Origin: Catellatospora sp. TT07R-123
GTDB taxonomy: Bacteria; Actinomycetota; Actinomycetes; Mycobacteriales; Micromonosporaceae
Reading direction: 5' to 3'
Length of the DNA: 64,000 nucleotides
Assembly: GCF_018327705.1 (NCBI RefSeq)
Contig: NZ_BNEM01000002.1
Span: 1,178,001-1,242,000, forward strand
The number at the start of each line of letters is the position of its first letter. Position 1 is the stretch's first letter. Made by a program: the position numbers and the translations under genes. The notes below the pieces were generated by a model that saw only the letters and a list, made by a program, of their open reading frames with translations, did not search any database and had not been told where the DNA came from. Shown piece by piece: positions 26,099 to 35,664 of this stretch.

Positions 26099-26719
26099 TT
26101 ACTCGAAGGGGGTCGGGTCGCCGGCGCCCCGGCGCAGGATCTCCGGCTCGTCGCCGGACAGGTCGACCACGGTGCTCGGCCCGGTGGTGCAGTCGCCGGA
26201 GTCCAGGACCGCGTCGACCTGGTGGTCGAGCCGCTCCTTGATCTCCCAGCCCTGCGTCATCGGCTCCTCCTCGCCGGGCAGCAGCAGCGTGCTGGAGACC
26301 AGCGGCTCAGCGAGTTCGGCCAGCAGCGCCTGGGCCACCGCATGGGCCGGGATGCGCACCCCGATGGTCTGCTTCTTGGGGTGCTGCAGCCGCTTGGGCA
26401 CCTCGCGCGTGGCCGGGAGGATGAACGTGTAACCGCCGGGCGTGTTCGCCTTGAGCAGCCGGAACACCGAGTTGTCGATCTTCACGAACTGGCCCAGCTG
26501 CGCGAACTCGGCGCAGACCAGGGTGAAGTGGTGCCGGTCGTCGAGGTGGCGGATCTCGCGGATGCGATCCAGCCCGTCCTTGTTGCCCAGCTGGCAGCCG
26601 AACGCGAAGCACGAGTCGGTCGGATACACGATGAGCCCGCCGCCGCGGACGATGTCGACCGCCTGCTTGATCGCGCGGGGCTGCGGGTTGTCCGGATGCA
26701 CGTCGAAGTACTTCGCCAC
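26099..26719 (-). CDS. YciO/Sua5-type threonylcarbamoyladenylate synthase-like protein
   Basis: This 206-residue YrdC-domain protein starts MAKYFDVHPDNPQPRAIKQA and has GGLIVYPTDSCFAFGC, IREIRHLDDRHHFTLVC, GGYTFILPATREVPK and GVRIPAH. These match the YciO branch of the Sua5/YrdC family, which binds RNA and nucleotides and is related to t6A37 tRNA modification. It lacks the Sua5 C-terminal domain. TAGGCT lies 6 nt before the GTG, indicating a leaderless mRNA. It is transcribed after a strong terminator, so it is its own unit. Confidence 0.9.
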   Translation of the reverse strand: MAKYFDVHPDNPQPRAIKQAVDIVRGGGLIVYPTDSCFAFGCQLGNKDGLDRIREIRHLDDRHHFTLVCAEFAQLGQFVKIDNSVFRLLKANTPGGYTFILPATREVPKRLQHPKKQTIGVRIPAHAVAQALLAELAEPLVSSTLLLPGEEEPMTQGWEIKERLDHQVDAVLDSGDCTTGPSTVVDLSGDEPEILRRGAGDPTPFE

Positions 26720-26757
26720 GACCAGAGCCTAGACCTCGGCGGGCCGAGCACGAGCGA

Positions 26758-26800
26758 GGCGCCCGGCCGCGATCTGGTGCGAAGATCGCGGCCGGGCGCC
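26758..26800 (-). terminator. Strong hairpin after the DHA2 transporter
   Basis: A perfect 18-bp stem: GGCGCCCGGCCGCGATCT (26758-26775) pairs with 26783-26800 across a 7-nt loop (GGTGCGA). It lies just after the transporter stop at 26810 on the minus strand. Confidence 0.85.
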
Positions 26801-26809
26801 CGGCCGGTC

Positions 26810-28588
26810 TCAGACCGGCTGACCCGCAGGTCGGGCCGCCGACGGCTCGGCGGCGACCGGGTGCGGGGTCAGCGGCTGGGCGCCGTAGAGCTCGTCGGCC
26901 AGCTCGGTCTCCTGGCTGACCTCGTCGTCGGGGGTGCGGGCCTTGCGCGGGCCGATCAGGCTGACCGCCGCGCCGATCACGCCCATCGCGATGGCCAGCC
27001 AGAACACCACCACGAGCCCGTCGTGGAAGGGCCCGGCGATCAGGTCGGGGAAGAACTGCCGGTCGGTGAGGGTCGCGGCGTTGGCTGCGGGCAGCTTGCT
27101 CAGCAGGTCCGGGCCGAGCAGCTCCTGGATCGGGTTGTAGCCGAGGAACGCCGCGAACAGCGTGCCGACCGGCGGCAGCTGCGCGATCGCGATCGCCGAC
27201 GCGTCGGGCACGCCCTGGGCGGTGAGCCCGGCGCGCAGCGTGTCCGGCAGCGAGCTGGACAGGCCCGCGACCATCAGCGAGAAGAAGACGCCGATGGACA
27301 GCACCATGCCCGCGTTCATGAAGGTGGCGCGCATGCCGGAGGCGACGCCGCGCAGATGCGCGGGGACCGCCGACATGACCTGGGCGGTGTTCGGGGCCGA
27401 GAACAGGCCGCCGCCGAGGCCGTTGAGGAAGACCAGCGCGGCGAAGACGCCGTAGTGGAAATTGGTGGGTACGAGCAGCAGCCCCGCGAACGACGCCGCC
27501 ATCACCAGCAAGCCGCCCGCCGCGAAGATGCGCGCGCCGAACCGGTCGGACAGCCAGCCCGACAGCGGCCCGGCGGCCAGGAAGCCGACGGTCAGCGGGA
27601 GCAGGTAGATGCCGGCCCACAGGGGCGTGGCCTCGTAGTCGTACCCGTGCAGCGGCAGCCAGATGCCCTGGAGCCAGATGATCAGCATGAACTGCAGGCC
27701 GCCCCGGGCGATCGCGCCGAGCAGGCTCGCGGCGTTGCCGCCCGCGAACGCCGGGTTGCGGAACAGGTGCAGCGGGAACATCGGCTCGGCGATGCGCGAC
27801 TCGACCACGCAGAACACGACCAGCAGCAGCGCGCCGCCGACCAGCCCCGCGATGATCCACGGGTTGGTCCAGCCCATGCTGTGGCCGCCGTAGGGCTGGA
27901 TGCCGTACGAGATGGCGGCCAGCAGGGCGGTCAGGCCCGCCGCGAAGGTGATGTTGCCCCACCAGTCGATCTTCCCGGGGCGCCGCACGCCGTTGTCACG
28001 CAGCGACCGGTATGCCCACACCGTGCCCACCAGCGCGATCGGCACGTTCACCCAGAAGATCGAGCGCCAGTTCCACTCGGCCAGCACGCCGCCGAGGACC
28101 AGGCCGATGAACGAGCCCGCGATGCCCGCGACGATGTTGATGCCCAGCGCGGTGCCGCGCTGGCGGGCCGGGAACGCGTCGGTGATGATCGCGGCGGAGT
28201 TGGCCATCAGCATCGAGCCGCCGATCGCCTGCACCACCCGCCAGCCGATCAGCCACATCGCGCCCGCGCCGCCGGTGAACGGGTCCAGCGCCAGGATCAC
28301 CGAGGTGACGGCGAAGATGGCGAAGCCGAGGTTGTAGATGCGGACCCGGCCGAAGATGTCGCCCAGGCGGCCCAGGGTGACCACCAGCACGGCGGTGACC
28401 AGCATGTATCCCATCAGCATCCACAGCAGGTAGCCGACGTTGCCGGGCTGCAGCGGGTTGAGCCCGATGCCGTTGAAGATGGCCGGTAGGGAGATCAGCA
28501 CGATCGAGGAGTTGATCGTGGCGAGCAGCATGCCGAGCGTGGTGTTGGACAGCGCGACCCACTTGTAGCGGTCTGCGGCGGTGCTCAT
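26810..28588 (-). CDS. MFS drug:H+ antiporter, DHA2 family (14 TMS)
   Basis: This 592-residue exporter has about 14 membrane segments. [49 protein letters not shown] (motif A) and [22 protein letters not shown] (motif C) are typical of DHA2 multidrug pumps. The C-terminus is Ala/Pro-rich. It follows the MarR gene by 61 bp on the same strand, the usual layout for a repressor with its pump. The substrate is unknown but is likely the MarR ligand. Confidence 0.9.
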   Translation of the reverse strand: MSTAADRYKWVALSNTTLGMLLATINSSIVLISLPAIFNGIGLNPLQPGNVGYLLWMLMGYMLVTAVLVVTLGRLGDIFGRVRIYNLGFAIFAVTSVILALDPFTGGAGAMWLIGWRVVQAIGGSMLMANSAAIITDAFPARQRGTALGINIVAGIAGSFIGLVLGGVLAEWNWRSIFWVNVPIALVGTVWAYRSLRDNGVRRPGKIDWWGNITFAAGLTALLAAISYGIQPYGGHSMGWTNPWIIAGLVGGALLLVVFCVVESRIAEPMFPLHLFRNPAFAGGNAASLLGAIARGGLQFMLIIWLQGIWLPLHGYDYEATPLWAGIYLLPLTVGFLAAGPLSGWLSDRFGARIFAAGGLLVMAASFAGLLLVPTNFHYGVFAALVFLNGLGGGLFSAPNTAQVMSAVPAHLRGVASGMRATFMNAGMVLSIGVFFSLMVAGLSSSLPDTLRAGLTAQGVPDASAIAIAQLPPVGTLFAAFLGYNPIQELLGPDLLSKLPAANAATLTDRQFFPDLIAGPFHDGLVVVFWLAIAMGVIGAAVSLIGPRKARTPDDEVSQETELADELYGAQPLTPHPVAAEPSAARPAGQPV

Positions 28589-28649
28589 GCGCGGGTTCTC
28601 TCTTTCGAGGGGTGTGCTGCGGCAGGACTGGGCCCGCCGGAGCGGGGCG

Positions 28650-29090
28650 TCACTGCGGGATCAGGTCCGCGAGGCGGTTGAGCACGGGCAGCGCGGCGTC
28701 GACGGCGCGCCGGTCGTCCTCGGACAGGGTGCCGAGGATCTCGTTGATGTGGTCGGCGCGGATCTGGCGGCGCTGCGCCATCAGCTCGCGCCCGGCCGGG
28801 GTGATCTCGACGAGGACGACGCGGCCGTCCTCGGGGTCGGCCGCCCGCGCGGCCAGCCCGTCGCGTTCGAGGCGCGAGACCAGCTGCGTCATCGCGGGCT
28901 GGGTCACGCCCTCCTTGGCCGCCAGCTCGGTGAGCCGGTGCGCGCCCTCGCGGTCCAGCCGGGCCAGCGTCGAGGCGGCGGTCAGGCTCAGGCCGGGCGG
29001 GCTGAGCCGCCGCAGCGCCGTGAACAGCCGCTGCACCGTCGTCGCCAGATCGGCATGGGCAGCATCAGCCACCTGAGAAGCAACCTGCAC
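28650..29090 (-). CDS. MarR-family transcriptional regulator
   Basis: This 146-residue winged-helix regulator has [43 protein letters not shown] and the wing [22 protein letters not shown], all MarR marks. The start is GTG at 29090, or a GTG six codons later. It is upstream of the DHA2 pump in one operon. A/T-rich repeats TACTTAT occur twice in its promoter and are probably its own operators. Confidence 0.9.
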   Translation of the reverse strand: MQVASQVADAAHADLATTVQRLFTALRRLSPPGLSLTAASTLARLDREGAHRLTELAAKEGVTQPAMTQLVSRLERDGLAARAADPEDGRVVLVEITPAGRELMAQRRQIRADHINEILGTLSEDDRRAVDAALPVLNRLADLIPQ

Positions 29091-29107
29091 TTCCCAGTTA
29101 TATCACG

Positions 29108-29127
29108 TACTTATAGAAGTTACTTAT
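29108..29127. promoter_or_regulatory. Likely MarR operator/promoter region
   Basis: TACTTAT occurs at 29108-29114 and 29121-29127, 13 bp apart, in an A/T-rich island (29095-29130) rare in this genome and just upstream of marR. The repeat spacing fits a dimeric regulator. Read on the minus strand, TATAAG could serve as a -10. Confidence 0.55.
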
Positions 29128-29168
29128 GCAATCGTGCGGCCCCGGCCCGCCTTCCCTTGCGCGAGTTG

Positions 29169-29232
29169 CGGCAGTTTCGGGGAAAGTGCTGCTATTCCAG
29201 GGCGGATTCGTGCAGTTTCCCCGAAACTGCAC
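29169..29232. repeat. Family A intergenic palindrome, copy 3
   Basis: The arms are 29169-29189 and 29212-29232. The right arm has GCAG instead of GCAC at its inner end, and the outer end of the left arm diverges. The spacer is again 22 nt and ends ATTCGT. It lies between the co-directional ABM and marR genes on the minus strand. Confidence 0.87.
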
Positions 29233-29256
29233 GGATCAACACGCCCAAGGTCGGGC

Positions 29257-29562
29257 TCAGGGCAGGTGGAGTTTGGCGGTGAGGACGTCCACGGGCGTGA
29301 TCGTCGGGGGTTCGGCGAACAGCTCGTCGGCGCGGGCCAGCAGCGCCTGGCGGACCTTGCCGTCGAAGTGGATCTGTCGGCCCTCCTCGTCGTCGAAGGT
29401 GTCGTAGATGAAGAAGCTGGTCGGCCCGACGCGGTTGGCGAACCAGGTGATCGTGCGCGGCTCGGCCTCCACCAGCGCCAGGGCGTCACGCAGGAACTGC
29501 GCCACCTCCTCGGCCTTCTCCGGCCTGGCCTCCATGCGGACGTAGAACCCGTACTGGACCAT
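29257..29562 (-). CDS. Antibiotic biosynthesis monooxygenase (ABM) domain protein
   Basis: This 101-residue ferredoxin-like fold protein has MVQYGFYVRMEARPEKAEEV, AEPRTITWFANRVG and FFIYDTFDDEEGRQIHFDGKV, the standard ABM/YgiN pattern. Such dimers act in quinone oxidation, heme handling or polyketide tailoring; many are of unknown role. The ATG at 29562 follows GGAGG. It is divergent from a DHA2 pump and upstream of marR, and could be part of the same stress response. Confidence 0.86.
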   Translation of the reverse strand: MVQYGFYVRMEARPEKAEEVAQFLRDALALVEAEPRTITWFANRVGPTSFFIYDTFDDEEGRQIHFDGKVRQALLARADELFAEPPTITPVDVLTAKLHLP

Positions 29563-29806
29563 GTCACCCACCTCCGCTGCCACCGTCCCACGGCCGGCCC
29601 GCGCGGGCAGGGGAAACGGGCCGACCGGACGCGTCGGACGCCGTGTCGACTTCGCCGTCACGCACCGCCACCCGCCGCGTCCCGTCATGGCAACCAGCGA
29701 GACGCCGCACCAAAGTCAGGACATATGTACTAGTCGCAGACGGCATCGCGGCCAGGTGCGCGCCGTATGCTGCACCGGTTCGGCCACACCCCCGAAGGAG
29801 TCGGCA

Positions 29807-31486
29807 ATGGCCACAGAAACCTCTACCGGCGGCGGCCCGAACGCGGCCGGCGGTCCCCCACCCACCCCCGCGCTCAAGCACAGCCCCTGGATCGTGCTGT
29901 TCGCACTGTGCCTGGGCTTCTTCATGATCCTGCTCGACACCACGATCGTGAACATCGCGATCCCCGACATCATCGACCGGCTCGGCGCGTCGCTGGACCA
30001 GATCCTGTGGATCCTCAACGCCTACATCCTGGTGTACGCGGTCCTGCTGATCACCGCCGGACGCCTCGGCGACCTGTTCGGACCCAAACGGCTGTTCCTG
30101 GTCGGTCTGGTCATCTTCACCGCCGCCTCGGTGGCGTGCGCGTTCGCGCAGGACCCGACCCAGCTGATCGTCTTCCGGGTGGTGCAGGGCTTCGGCGGCG
30201 CGCTGCTGACCCCGCAGACCCTGTCGGTGATCACCACGATCTTCCCGGCGGACAAGCGCGGTGCCGCGTTCGGCATCTGGGGCGCGGTCGCGGGCGTGGC
30301 CACCGTCGCGGGCCCGACCCTGGGCGGCTGGCTGGTCACCGACTACGGCTGGAAGTGGATCTTCCTGGTCAACCTGCCGGTCGGCGTCTTCGCGCTGATC
30401 CTGGCCTGGATCGTCATGCCCGACCTGCGGCTCAACCGGCGCCACCAGCTCGACGTGCTCGGCACCGTGCTGGTCAGCATCGGCCTGTTCCTGCTCTGCT
30501 ACGGCCTGATCGAGGGCCAGCCGCACAAGTGGGGCAAGGCATGGGGCCCGGTCACCATCCCGCAGATCCTCATCGCCGCGGCGGTCGTGCTGGCGCTGTT
30601 CATGTTCCAGCAGTACAAGCAGCGCGACGGCGAGCCGCTGATCCCGTTCAGCATCTTCGCCGACCGCAACTTCTCGCTGATGAACTGGGTCGTGTCCGCG
30701 ATCTCGTTCGGCATGCTCGGCCTGTTCCTGCCGCTGGTCATCTACCTCCAGTCGGTGCTCGGCCTGACCGCGCTCCAGGCCGGTCTGACCACCGCGCCGA
30801 TGTCGCTGGTGTCGATGTTCATCGCCCCGGTGGCCGGGCGGCTGGCCGACAAGATGGGCGGCAAGTTCATCCTGTTCGGCGGGCTCACCCTGTGGGTCGG
30901 CGGCCTGAGCCTGGTCGTCTGGTCCGCGCAGGTCGACTCGCACCGCGCCGACCTACTCCCCGGCCTGCTCATCGCCGGTGTCGGCCTGGGCTGCACGTTC
31001 GCGCCGCTACAGACCATCGCCATGCGCAACGTCGCCCCGCAGGTGGCCGGTGCCGCCTCCGGGTTCATCAACACCACCCGCCAGCTCGGCGCGGTGATCG
31101 GCTCGGCGGCGGTCGGCGCGCTGCTGCAGGGCCTGCTCTCCGACCAGCTCACGGCCAAGGCGACCGCGAACGCGGCCGCGCTGCCGGAGGCGTTCCGGGG
31201 CCGGTTCGTGGAGGGCTTCGCCCAGGCGGGCTCGCGCGGCCTGGAGGTCGGCGCGGGGCAGAGCGGCGCCAAGATGCCGCCCGGCACCCCGCAGAACGTC
31301 ATCGACCTGGCCCTGAAGACCTTCCACGAGGCGTACGTCGCCGCGATGAAGTCGACGATGCTGCTGCCCCTGATCGTGCTCGCGGTCGCCACCCTGTCGG
31401 TGCTGCTGGTGCGCCGCCGCGTGCAGAGCGCGGCGGTGCCCGGCCAGGCCCGGCCGACCGACACCCCGGCCGTCGTCGAGGTCTGA
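29807..31486 (+). CDS. MFS drug:H+ antiporter, DHA2 (EmrB/QacA) family
   Basis: This 559-residue exporter has about 14 membrane segments. The marks are FFMILLDTTIVNIAIPDI (motif D1), AGRLGDLFGPKRLFLVGLV (motif A), FRVVQGFGGALLTPQTLSVI (motif B) and AVAGVATVAGPTLGGWLV (motif C). The ATG follows AAGGAG. It is divergent from the ABM gene. Its closest relation in this window is the DHA2 pump at 26810, but the two are not near-identical copies. The substrate is unknown. Confidence 0.92.
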   Translation: MATETSTGGGPNAAGGPPPTPALKHSPWIVLFALCLGFFMILLDTTIVNIAIPDIIDRLGASLDQILWILNAYILVYAVLLITAGRLGDLFGPKRLFLVGLVIFTAASVACAFAQDPTQLIVFRVVQGFGGALLTPQTLSVITTIFPADKRGAAFGIWGAVAGVATVAGPTLGGWLVTDYGWKWIFLVNLPVGVFALILAWIVMPDLRLNRRHQLDVLGTVLVSIGLFLLCYGLIEGQPHKWGKAWGPVTIPQILIAAAVVLALFMFQQYKQRDGEPLIPFSIFADRNFSLMNWVVSAISFGMLGLFLPLVIYLQSVLGLTALQAGLTTAPMSLVSMFIAPVAGRLADKMGGKFILFGGLTLWVGGLSLVVWSAQVDSHRADLLPGLLIAGVGLGCTFAPLQTIAMRNVAPQVAGAASGFINTTRQLGAVIGSAAVGALLQGLLSDQLTAKATANAAALPEAFRGRFVEGFAQAGSRGLEVGAGQSGAKMPPGTPQNVIDLALKTFHEAYVAAMKSTMLLPLIVLAVATLSVLLVRRRVQSAAVPGQARPTDTPAVVEV

Positions 31487-31495
31487 CCGGTCTGC

Positions 31496-31531
31496 CGACG
31501 GGCCGCCGACTCCCGGGTCGGCGGCCCGTCG
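31496..31531. terminator. Perfect hairpin between convergent genes
   Basis: CGACGGGCCGCCGAC (31496-31510) pairs perfectly with 31517-31531 across a 6-nt loop (TCCCGG). It lies 10 bp after the pump stop and 8 bp before the convergent GGDEF stop, so it can act in both directions. Confidence 0.85.
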
Positions 31532-31538
31532 CGTCCGC

Positions 31539-33005
31539 TCAGGCCGCCGCGAAGTCCGACATGTCGGGGCGGTAGACGACCCAGCCGCCGGCGCCGGTGC
31601 GCTTGGCCTCGTACATGGCCAGGTCGGCGCGGGCGACGAGCTCGTCGGGCGCCAGCACGGCCGGATCGCTCAGCGCGATGCCGATGCTCACCCCCACCCG
31701 CAGCAGCCGCCGGGCCACCCGGACCGGCTTGCCCGTCGCCGCGATGATCCGGCCGGCCACCGCGGACGCGTCGCCCGGCCCGTCCACCTCGTGCAGCAGC
31801 ACCGCGAACTCGTCGCCGCCGAACCGGGACGCGACGTCGCCGCTGCGCAGCTGCGCGGCGATCCGGTCGGCGGTCGCCGTCAGCAGCTGGTCGCCCGCCG
31901 CGTGCCCCAGCGTGTCGTTGATCTCCTTGAAGCGGTCCAGGTCCAGGAAGAGCACCGCCAGCGTGCTGCCGGTCCCGTCGGCCATCCGCCGCGCGAGCTG
32001 CTCCATGAACAGGCGGCGGCTGGCCAGCCCGGTGAGCGGGTCGCGGTGGGCCTGCTGGATGCGCACCACCATGTTGGCGTCGGTCAGGGCCAGGCTGACG
32101 TTCTCGGCGAACGCACCGAGGGTCTGCTCGTCGGCGGGGCTGTACGCCCGGGACGGGTCGCACGAGGCCACCAGCAGCGCCCCGGTGACCGTCCCGCTGT
32201 CGTGCACCGGGGCGGCCAGCGAGGCGTACACCGGGCCGTCGCCCAGGCGGCTGAGCGCGGGATCGGGGTCGGCCACGCCGTGGCGGACCACGACCTGGTC
32301 GGCCCGGATCGCCTCCCCGGCGGTCCCGGCCTGGTCCAGTCCGACCGTCACCTGCTCGTCGACGTCCACCAGCGGACCGGCCGCCGACACCAGCCGGGCC
32401 CGGTCCGGATGGGACTCGTCGCGCAGCCACAGCAGGCCGACCTCGTCGCCGAGCAGGTCGCTCGCGGCGGCGGTGACCGCGTCGAGGATGCGCTGGAGCT
32501 CCTCGCGGCGGGAGATGGCGCGCTGGATCGCGAACAGGTGCGTCAGCAGCCGCTGCTGCTCCTCCAGCGACTCGCGGATCGAGTGCTCGGCGGCGAGCGT
32601 ACGCAGCATGGTCAGGGTCAGTTCCAGCACCCGGGCCATGCCCCGGACCAGGTTGCGCTCCTCGATGCCGAACCCCTCGCCCCAGCGGGCCAGCACGAGC
32701 TGCCCGGGACGGCTGCCCGCCCACGACGCGGACACGGCCGGGCAGCGGCCCAGCCCCGGCACGTCGAGATCAGCGCGCTGCTGCGCGCCGACCGCGACGA
32801 TGTCCTCCTGCGGCACCGCGTCGGGCGGGAACCCGATCGACGCGGCCACCTTGCCGTCGAACACCACGGCGGCCACCTCGGCCTCCAGCGCCTGCGCCGA
32901 CCGCTCCACGCCGTTCTGCACCGCGGTCGGCTCGTCCGGCGAGGCCGACACCACGGCCAGCAGCTCCACGAGCTGCTGGATGTAGAGCGACTCGGCCAGG
33001 GGCAT
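31539..33005 (-). CDS. GAF-GGDEF diguanylate cyclase
   Basis: This 488-residue soluble protein has an N-terminal GAF-like part (about 10-150), a helical linker, a second GAF (about 170-320: ILDAVTAAASDLLGDEVGLLWLRD) and a C-terminal GGDEF domain (about 325-485). The domain starts AHRDPLTGLASRRLF and carries FGGDEF at 395-400, so the cyclase site is intact. No RxxD inhibitory site five residues before the motif was noted (LRSGDVASRFGGDEF). The TGAs are tightly spaced after FIST, 18 bp upstream, so the two are co-transcribed and the FIST sensor may set its activity. Confidence 0.92.
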   Translation of the reverse strand: MPLAESLYIQQLVELLAVVSASPDEPTAVQNGVERSAQALEAEVAAVVFDGKVAASIGFPPDAVPQEDIVAVGAQQRADLDVPGLGRCPAVSASWAGSRPGQLVLARWGEGFGIEERNLVRGMARVLELTLTMLRTLAAEHSIRESLEEQQRLLTHLFAIQRAISRREELQRILDAVTAAASDLLGDEVGLLWLRDESHPDRARLVSAAGPLVDVDEQVTVGLDQAGTAGEAIRADQVVVRHGVADPDPALSRLGDGPVYASLAAPVHDSGTVTGALLVASCDPSRAYSPADEQTLGAFAENVSLALTDANMVVRIQQAHRDPLTGLASRRLFMEQLARRMADGTGSTLAVLFLDLDRFKEINDTLGHAAGDQLLTATADRIAAQLRSGDVASRFGGDEFAVLLHEVDGPGDASAVAGRIIAATGKPVRVARRLLRVGVSIGIALSDPAVLAPDELVARADLAMYEAKRTGAGGWVVYRPDMSDFAAA

Positions 33006-33023
33006 GTCAGCTCGCCAGGCCGG

Positions 33024-34235
33024 TCAGCTGAGGGCCAGTACGACGAGCGTCTGGTTGTGAAAGCCGTCGATGCCGTGGTTGCGGGCGATCTCGCCGTACG
33101 TGTAGAAGCCCGCGAACGGCAGCGAACCGGCCCACTTCTGGAGCCGCTCCCCCTCGCGCCGGATGCCCTCCTCGCCGAGCACGGCGCGCAGCGCGGCGCA
33201 GCTGAAGGTGAGCATGCCGATCGGTTCCCGCCCGCCGAGGGCGGTCAGCGCGTCGTCGCACGCCGCGTCCGTGGCCTCCAGGATCGTCTGCTCGTCGCCG
33301 GTCATCACCCAGGTCAGGCCGCCGGGGTCGATCGCGCCGCCGCCGCCGATGGACCTGCCTTCGAGGTCGACCTCGGTGGACAGGTTGCGGGCCTCGACGC
33401 CGGAGCGGCGCTGCACGCCCAGCGGCCGGGGCAGCGCGAACGCGGTGAACGCGGCCGGATCGCGGTACACCTCCGGCGGGGCGTCCAGGCGTTCCAGGTA
33501 CACGTCGAGGGCGGGGCGGTCGTCGAGGGTGAGCACGCGGCCGTTCTCGCTGCGGGTGACGATCATCGGCTGGCCGATGGTCTCGTAGCCGTGGCGGACC
33601 CCCACGGCCAGCGGCGCCTCGGACGCGATGGCCGCGCCGACCACGGCGTCGGTGAGCACCTCGCCGTTGTGGAACAGGTACGCCCCGCTCATGCGCCAGC
33701 CGTCGGCCGCGGCGCCGCCGAACAGCGGCACCGCCGCGCCCAGCGCCCGGTAGCAGCCCCGCACGATGCTCTCCTGGTCGCGGACCAGGCCGTCGGTGAG
33801 CAGCATGAGCACCTTGTGCGGCAGGTCGACGCGGCTGACGCAGTCGGCGACCTCGTAACCGGCGTCGCCCTGCCGCCCGGCCACCCGGGTGGCCACGCTG
33901 GTCTCCACCTGAAGGCCCGCGCCGCCGAGTGCCGCGATGGTGATGGTGCCGTCGGCAGGGCCGCCCGGCCCGATCTCGCCGTGGGTGGTGCAGCCGACCA
34001 CGGTGACGCCGGGGGCCGCTTCGGCCAGCCCGGCGAGCACCTGCGCGGGATCATGGGTGATGGCGGCGAAGACGACCAGCAGCTTCGCGTCAGGCCCGGT
34101 CTGCGCGGCGGTGGCGGCGGCGACCGCCGCGGCGCGGGAGTCGGTCAGGTCGCTGCGGCCGACACCCATCCAGCGCCGGGCAGGTTCGGCGGTCTCGGTT
34201 TCCGGCACGGCGGCACCTCCCGGCGTCGAGGACAC
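33024..34235 (-). CDS. FIST-domain sensory protein (FIST-N plus FIST-C)
   Basis: This 403-residue soluble protein has an N-terminal FIST domain (WMGVGRSDLTDSRAAAVAAA, APGVTVVGCTTHGEIGPGG, GAAVPLFGGAAADGWRM) and a C-terminal FIST-C domain (VYLERLDAPPEVYRDPAAF to FAGFYTYGEIARNHGIDGFHNQTLVVLAL). FIST domains are thought to bind small ligands such as amino acids and to feed signalling proteins. The start is GTG. It is the first gene of a two-gene operon with the GAF-GGDEF cyclase. Upstream lies a 223-bp region with an A/T-rich stretch (34258-34320) likely to hold the promoter. Confidence 0.9.
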   Translation of the reverse strand: MSSTPGGAAVPETETAEPARRWMGVGRSDLTDSRAAAVAAATAAQTGPDAKLLVVFAAITHDPAQVLAGLAEAAPGVTVVGCTTHGEIGPGGPADGTITIAALGGAGLQVETSVATRVAGRQGDAGYEVADCVSRVDLPHKVLMLLTDGLVRDQESIVRGCYRALGAAVPLFGGAAADGWRMSGAYLFHNGEVLTDAVVGAAIASEAPLAVGVRHGYETIGQPMIVTRSENGRVLTLDDRPALDVYLERLDAPPEVYRDPAAFTAFALPRPLGVQRRSGVEARNLSTEVDLEGRSIGGGGAIDPGGLTWVMTGDEQTILEATDAACDDALTALGGREPIGMLTFSCAALRAVLGEEGIRREGERLQKWAGSLPFAGFYTYGEIARNHGIDGFHNQTLVVLALS

Positions 34236-34458
34236 GCCCGGTCGGGCGCAGATACCTCCATAACTACGCTACTACGTGGGCTTATTTCATCTTACGGAAA
34301 GAATGTCGCTTTTCACAGCGAGGTCTCAGGCAACTCCGCTACCACGCGGCCCGCCGCGACGTGCGCTCCCCCGATGATCGGCGGTTGCGGTCTGGAGGTG
34401 CACCCGAGGCGCTCCGATTGACCGGAGGTCGCGATCTTGCCCACCCGCCACCGCCACC

Positions 34459-35592
34459 TCAGGACCGGCGCAGCACCGCGCGGGTCACCGCGCCGAGCAG
34501 GCGCGCCGTGAGCAGGCCGTCGCCCAGCCCCAGGCCGACGAAACCGTCGAAGACGCGCTGGTCGGCGGCGGCGGCCCGGATGCCCGCGTCGACCACCCAC
34601 GGCGCCGCCGTGGCCCGCGCGATCACGCCGGTGTGCCGCAGGTGGCGCGCCATCCGATCCCGCAGTGCGCGGGTGTACGCCGCCCCCGCGTGCTCGCCGT
34701 GCCGCGCCGCCGCCCCCGCCAGCGCCCCGGACAGCACCGCGTAGAAGATCCCCTCCCCGGTGAACGGGTTGACCAGCGACAGCGCGTCCCCGGCCAGCAG
34801 CACCCGGCCGTGGCCCGGCGCGGGCCGCCAGGTCGACAGCGGCAGGTGGTGCGCGCGCAGCGCGGTCACCGTCGCCGGGTCGGTGTCGCCGAGCAGCTCG
34901 TGCATCCGCCCGATCAGGTGCTCGCGCGAGAGCCCGCTGCCGGCGGTCAGCTCGCCGTAGCCGACGTTGCGGCGGCCGTCGCCGATCGGGAACGACCACG
35001 CGTACGCGGGCCAGCGCCGCCCGGTCATGACGATGCGCTGCTCAGCGGCCATCCCGGCGGCCGGGGCGTAGCCGCGCAGCGCCACCGCCAGGTGCCCGCG
35101 CGGGTTGCGGGGCAGGCCCAGCGCCCGCCGCACCACCGAGTTGGCGCCGTCGGCCCCGATCACCACCCGGGCGGCGACGCCGTCGCCCAGATCGACCCGG
35201 TCGGGCCGCACCGTGACCGCGCGGACGGTGTGCCGGGCCAGCCGCGCGCCCGCCGCGACGGCCGCTCCCACCAGCCGGGCGTCGAACACCTGGCGCGGGA
35301 TGGTGTACGCGGCCTCCGGCAGCGGCCGGGCCGCCTCGGCCCCGCCCGGCGCGGTCAGCCGCAGCGACCGGATCGGGGCGTAGCCGTCGGTGACCCCGGT
35401 GACGCCGAGCCCCGCCAGGACGTCCAGGCCCTGCTGGGCGATGCCGTCGCCGCAGGTCTTGTCGCGGGGGAAGTCGTCACGGTCCAGCAGCAGCACCCGG
35501 GCTCCGGCGGTCGCCGCGGCCACGGCGGCCGCCGATCCGGCCGGGCCCGCGCCCACGATCGCGACGTCGTACACCCCGCCAGCATCGGGCAT
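34459..35592 (-). CDS. Geranylgeranyl reductase-family FAD oxidoreductase
   Basis: This 377-residue flavoprotein has the FAD motif VYDVAIVGAGPAGSAAAVAAA, FPRDKTCGDGIAQQGLDVL, GADGANSVVRRALG and LLAGDALSLVNPFTGEGI. These match the GGR/PHBH-like group, which reduces isoprenoid chains or hydroxylates aromatic compounds. The ATG at 35592 opens on the FAD motif. It diverges from the photolyase gene and may act with the two next genes in isoprenoid or pigment metabolism. That link is inferred only. Confidence 0.87.
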   Translation of the reverse strand: MPDAGGVYDVAIVGAGPAGSAAAVAAATAGARVLLLDRDDFPRDKTCGDGIAQQGLDVLAGLGVTGVTDGYAPIRSLRLTAPGGAEAARPLPEAAYTIPRQVFDARLVGAAVAAGARLARHTVRAVTVRPDRVDLGDGVAARVVIGADGANSVVRRALGLPRNPRGHLAVALRGYAPAAGMAAEQRIVMTGRRWPAYAWSFPIGDGRRNVGYGELTAGSGLSREHLIGRMHELLGDTDPATVTALRAHHLPLSTWRPAPGHGRVLLAGDALSLVNPFTGEGIFYAVLSGALAGAAARHGEHAGAAYTRALRDRMARHLRHTGVIARATAAPWVVDAGIRAAAADQRVFDGFVGLGLGDGLLTARLLGAVTRAVLRRS

Positions 35593-35664
35593 CGGCACCC
35601 GGGCCGCTACCCGAGACGGCGCAACAGTCGTTGAACAGGGGAACATGCGCAGGCAGGAGGCCCG

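Noticed and set aside
26222..28489. 755-codon plus-strand frame opposite the DHA2 pump
   Set aside because: Shadow of the transporter and YciO genes; no family motif.
31791..34421. Long plus-strand frame over the FIST-GGDEF operon
   Set aside because: The GGDEF and FIST domains are on the minus strand; the plus frame is an open shadow caused by high GC.
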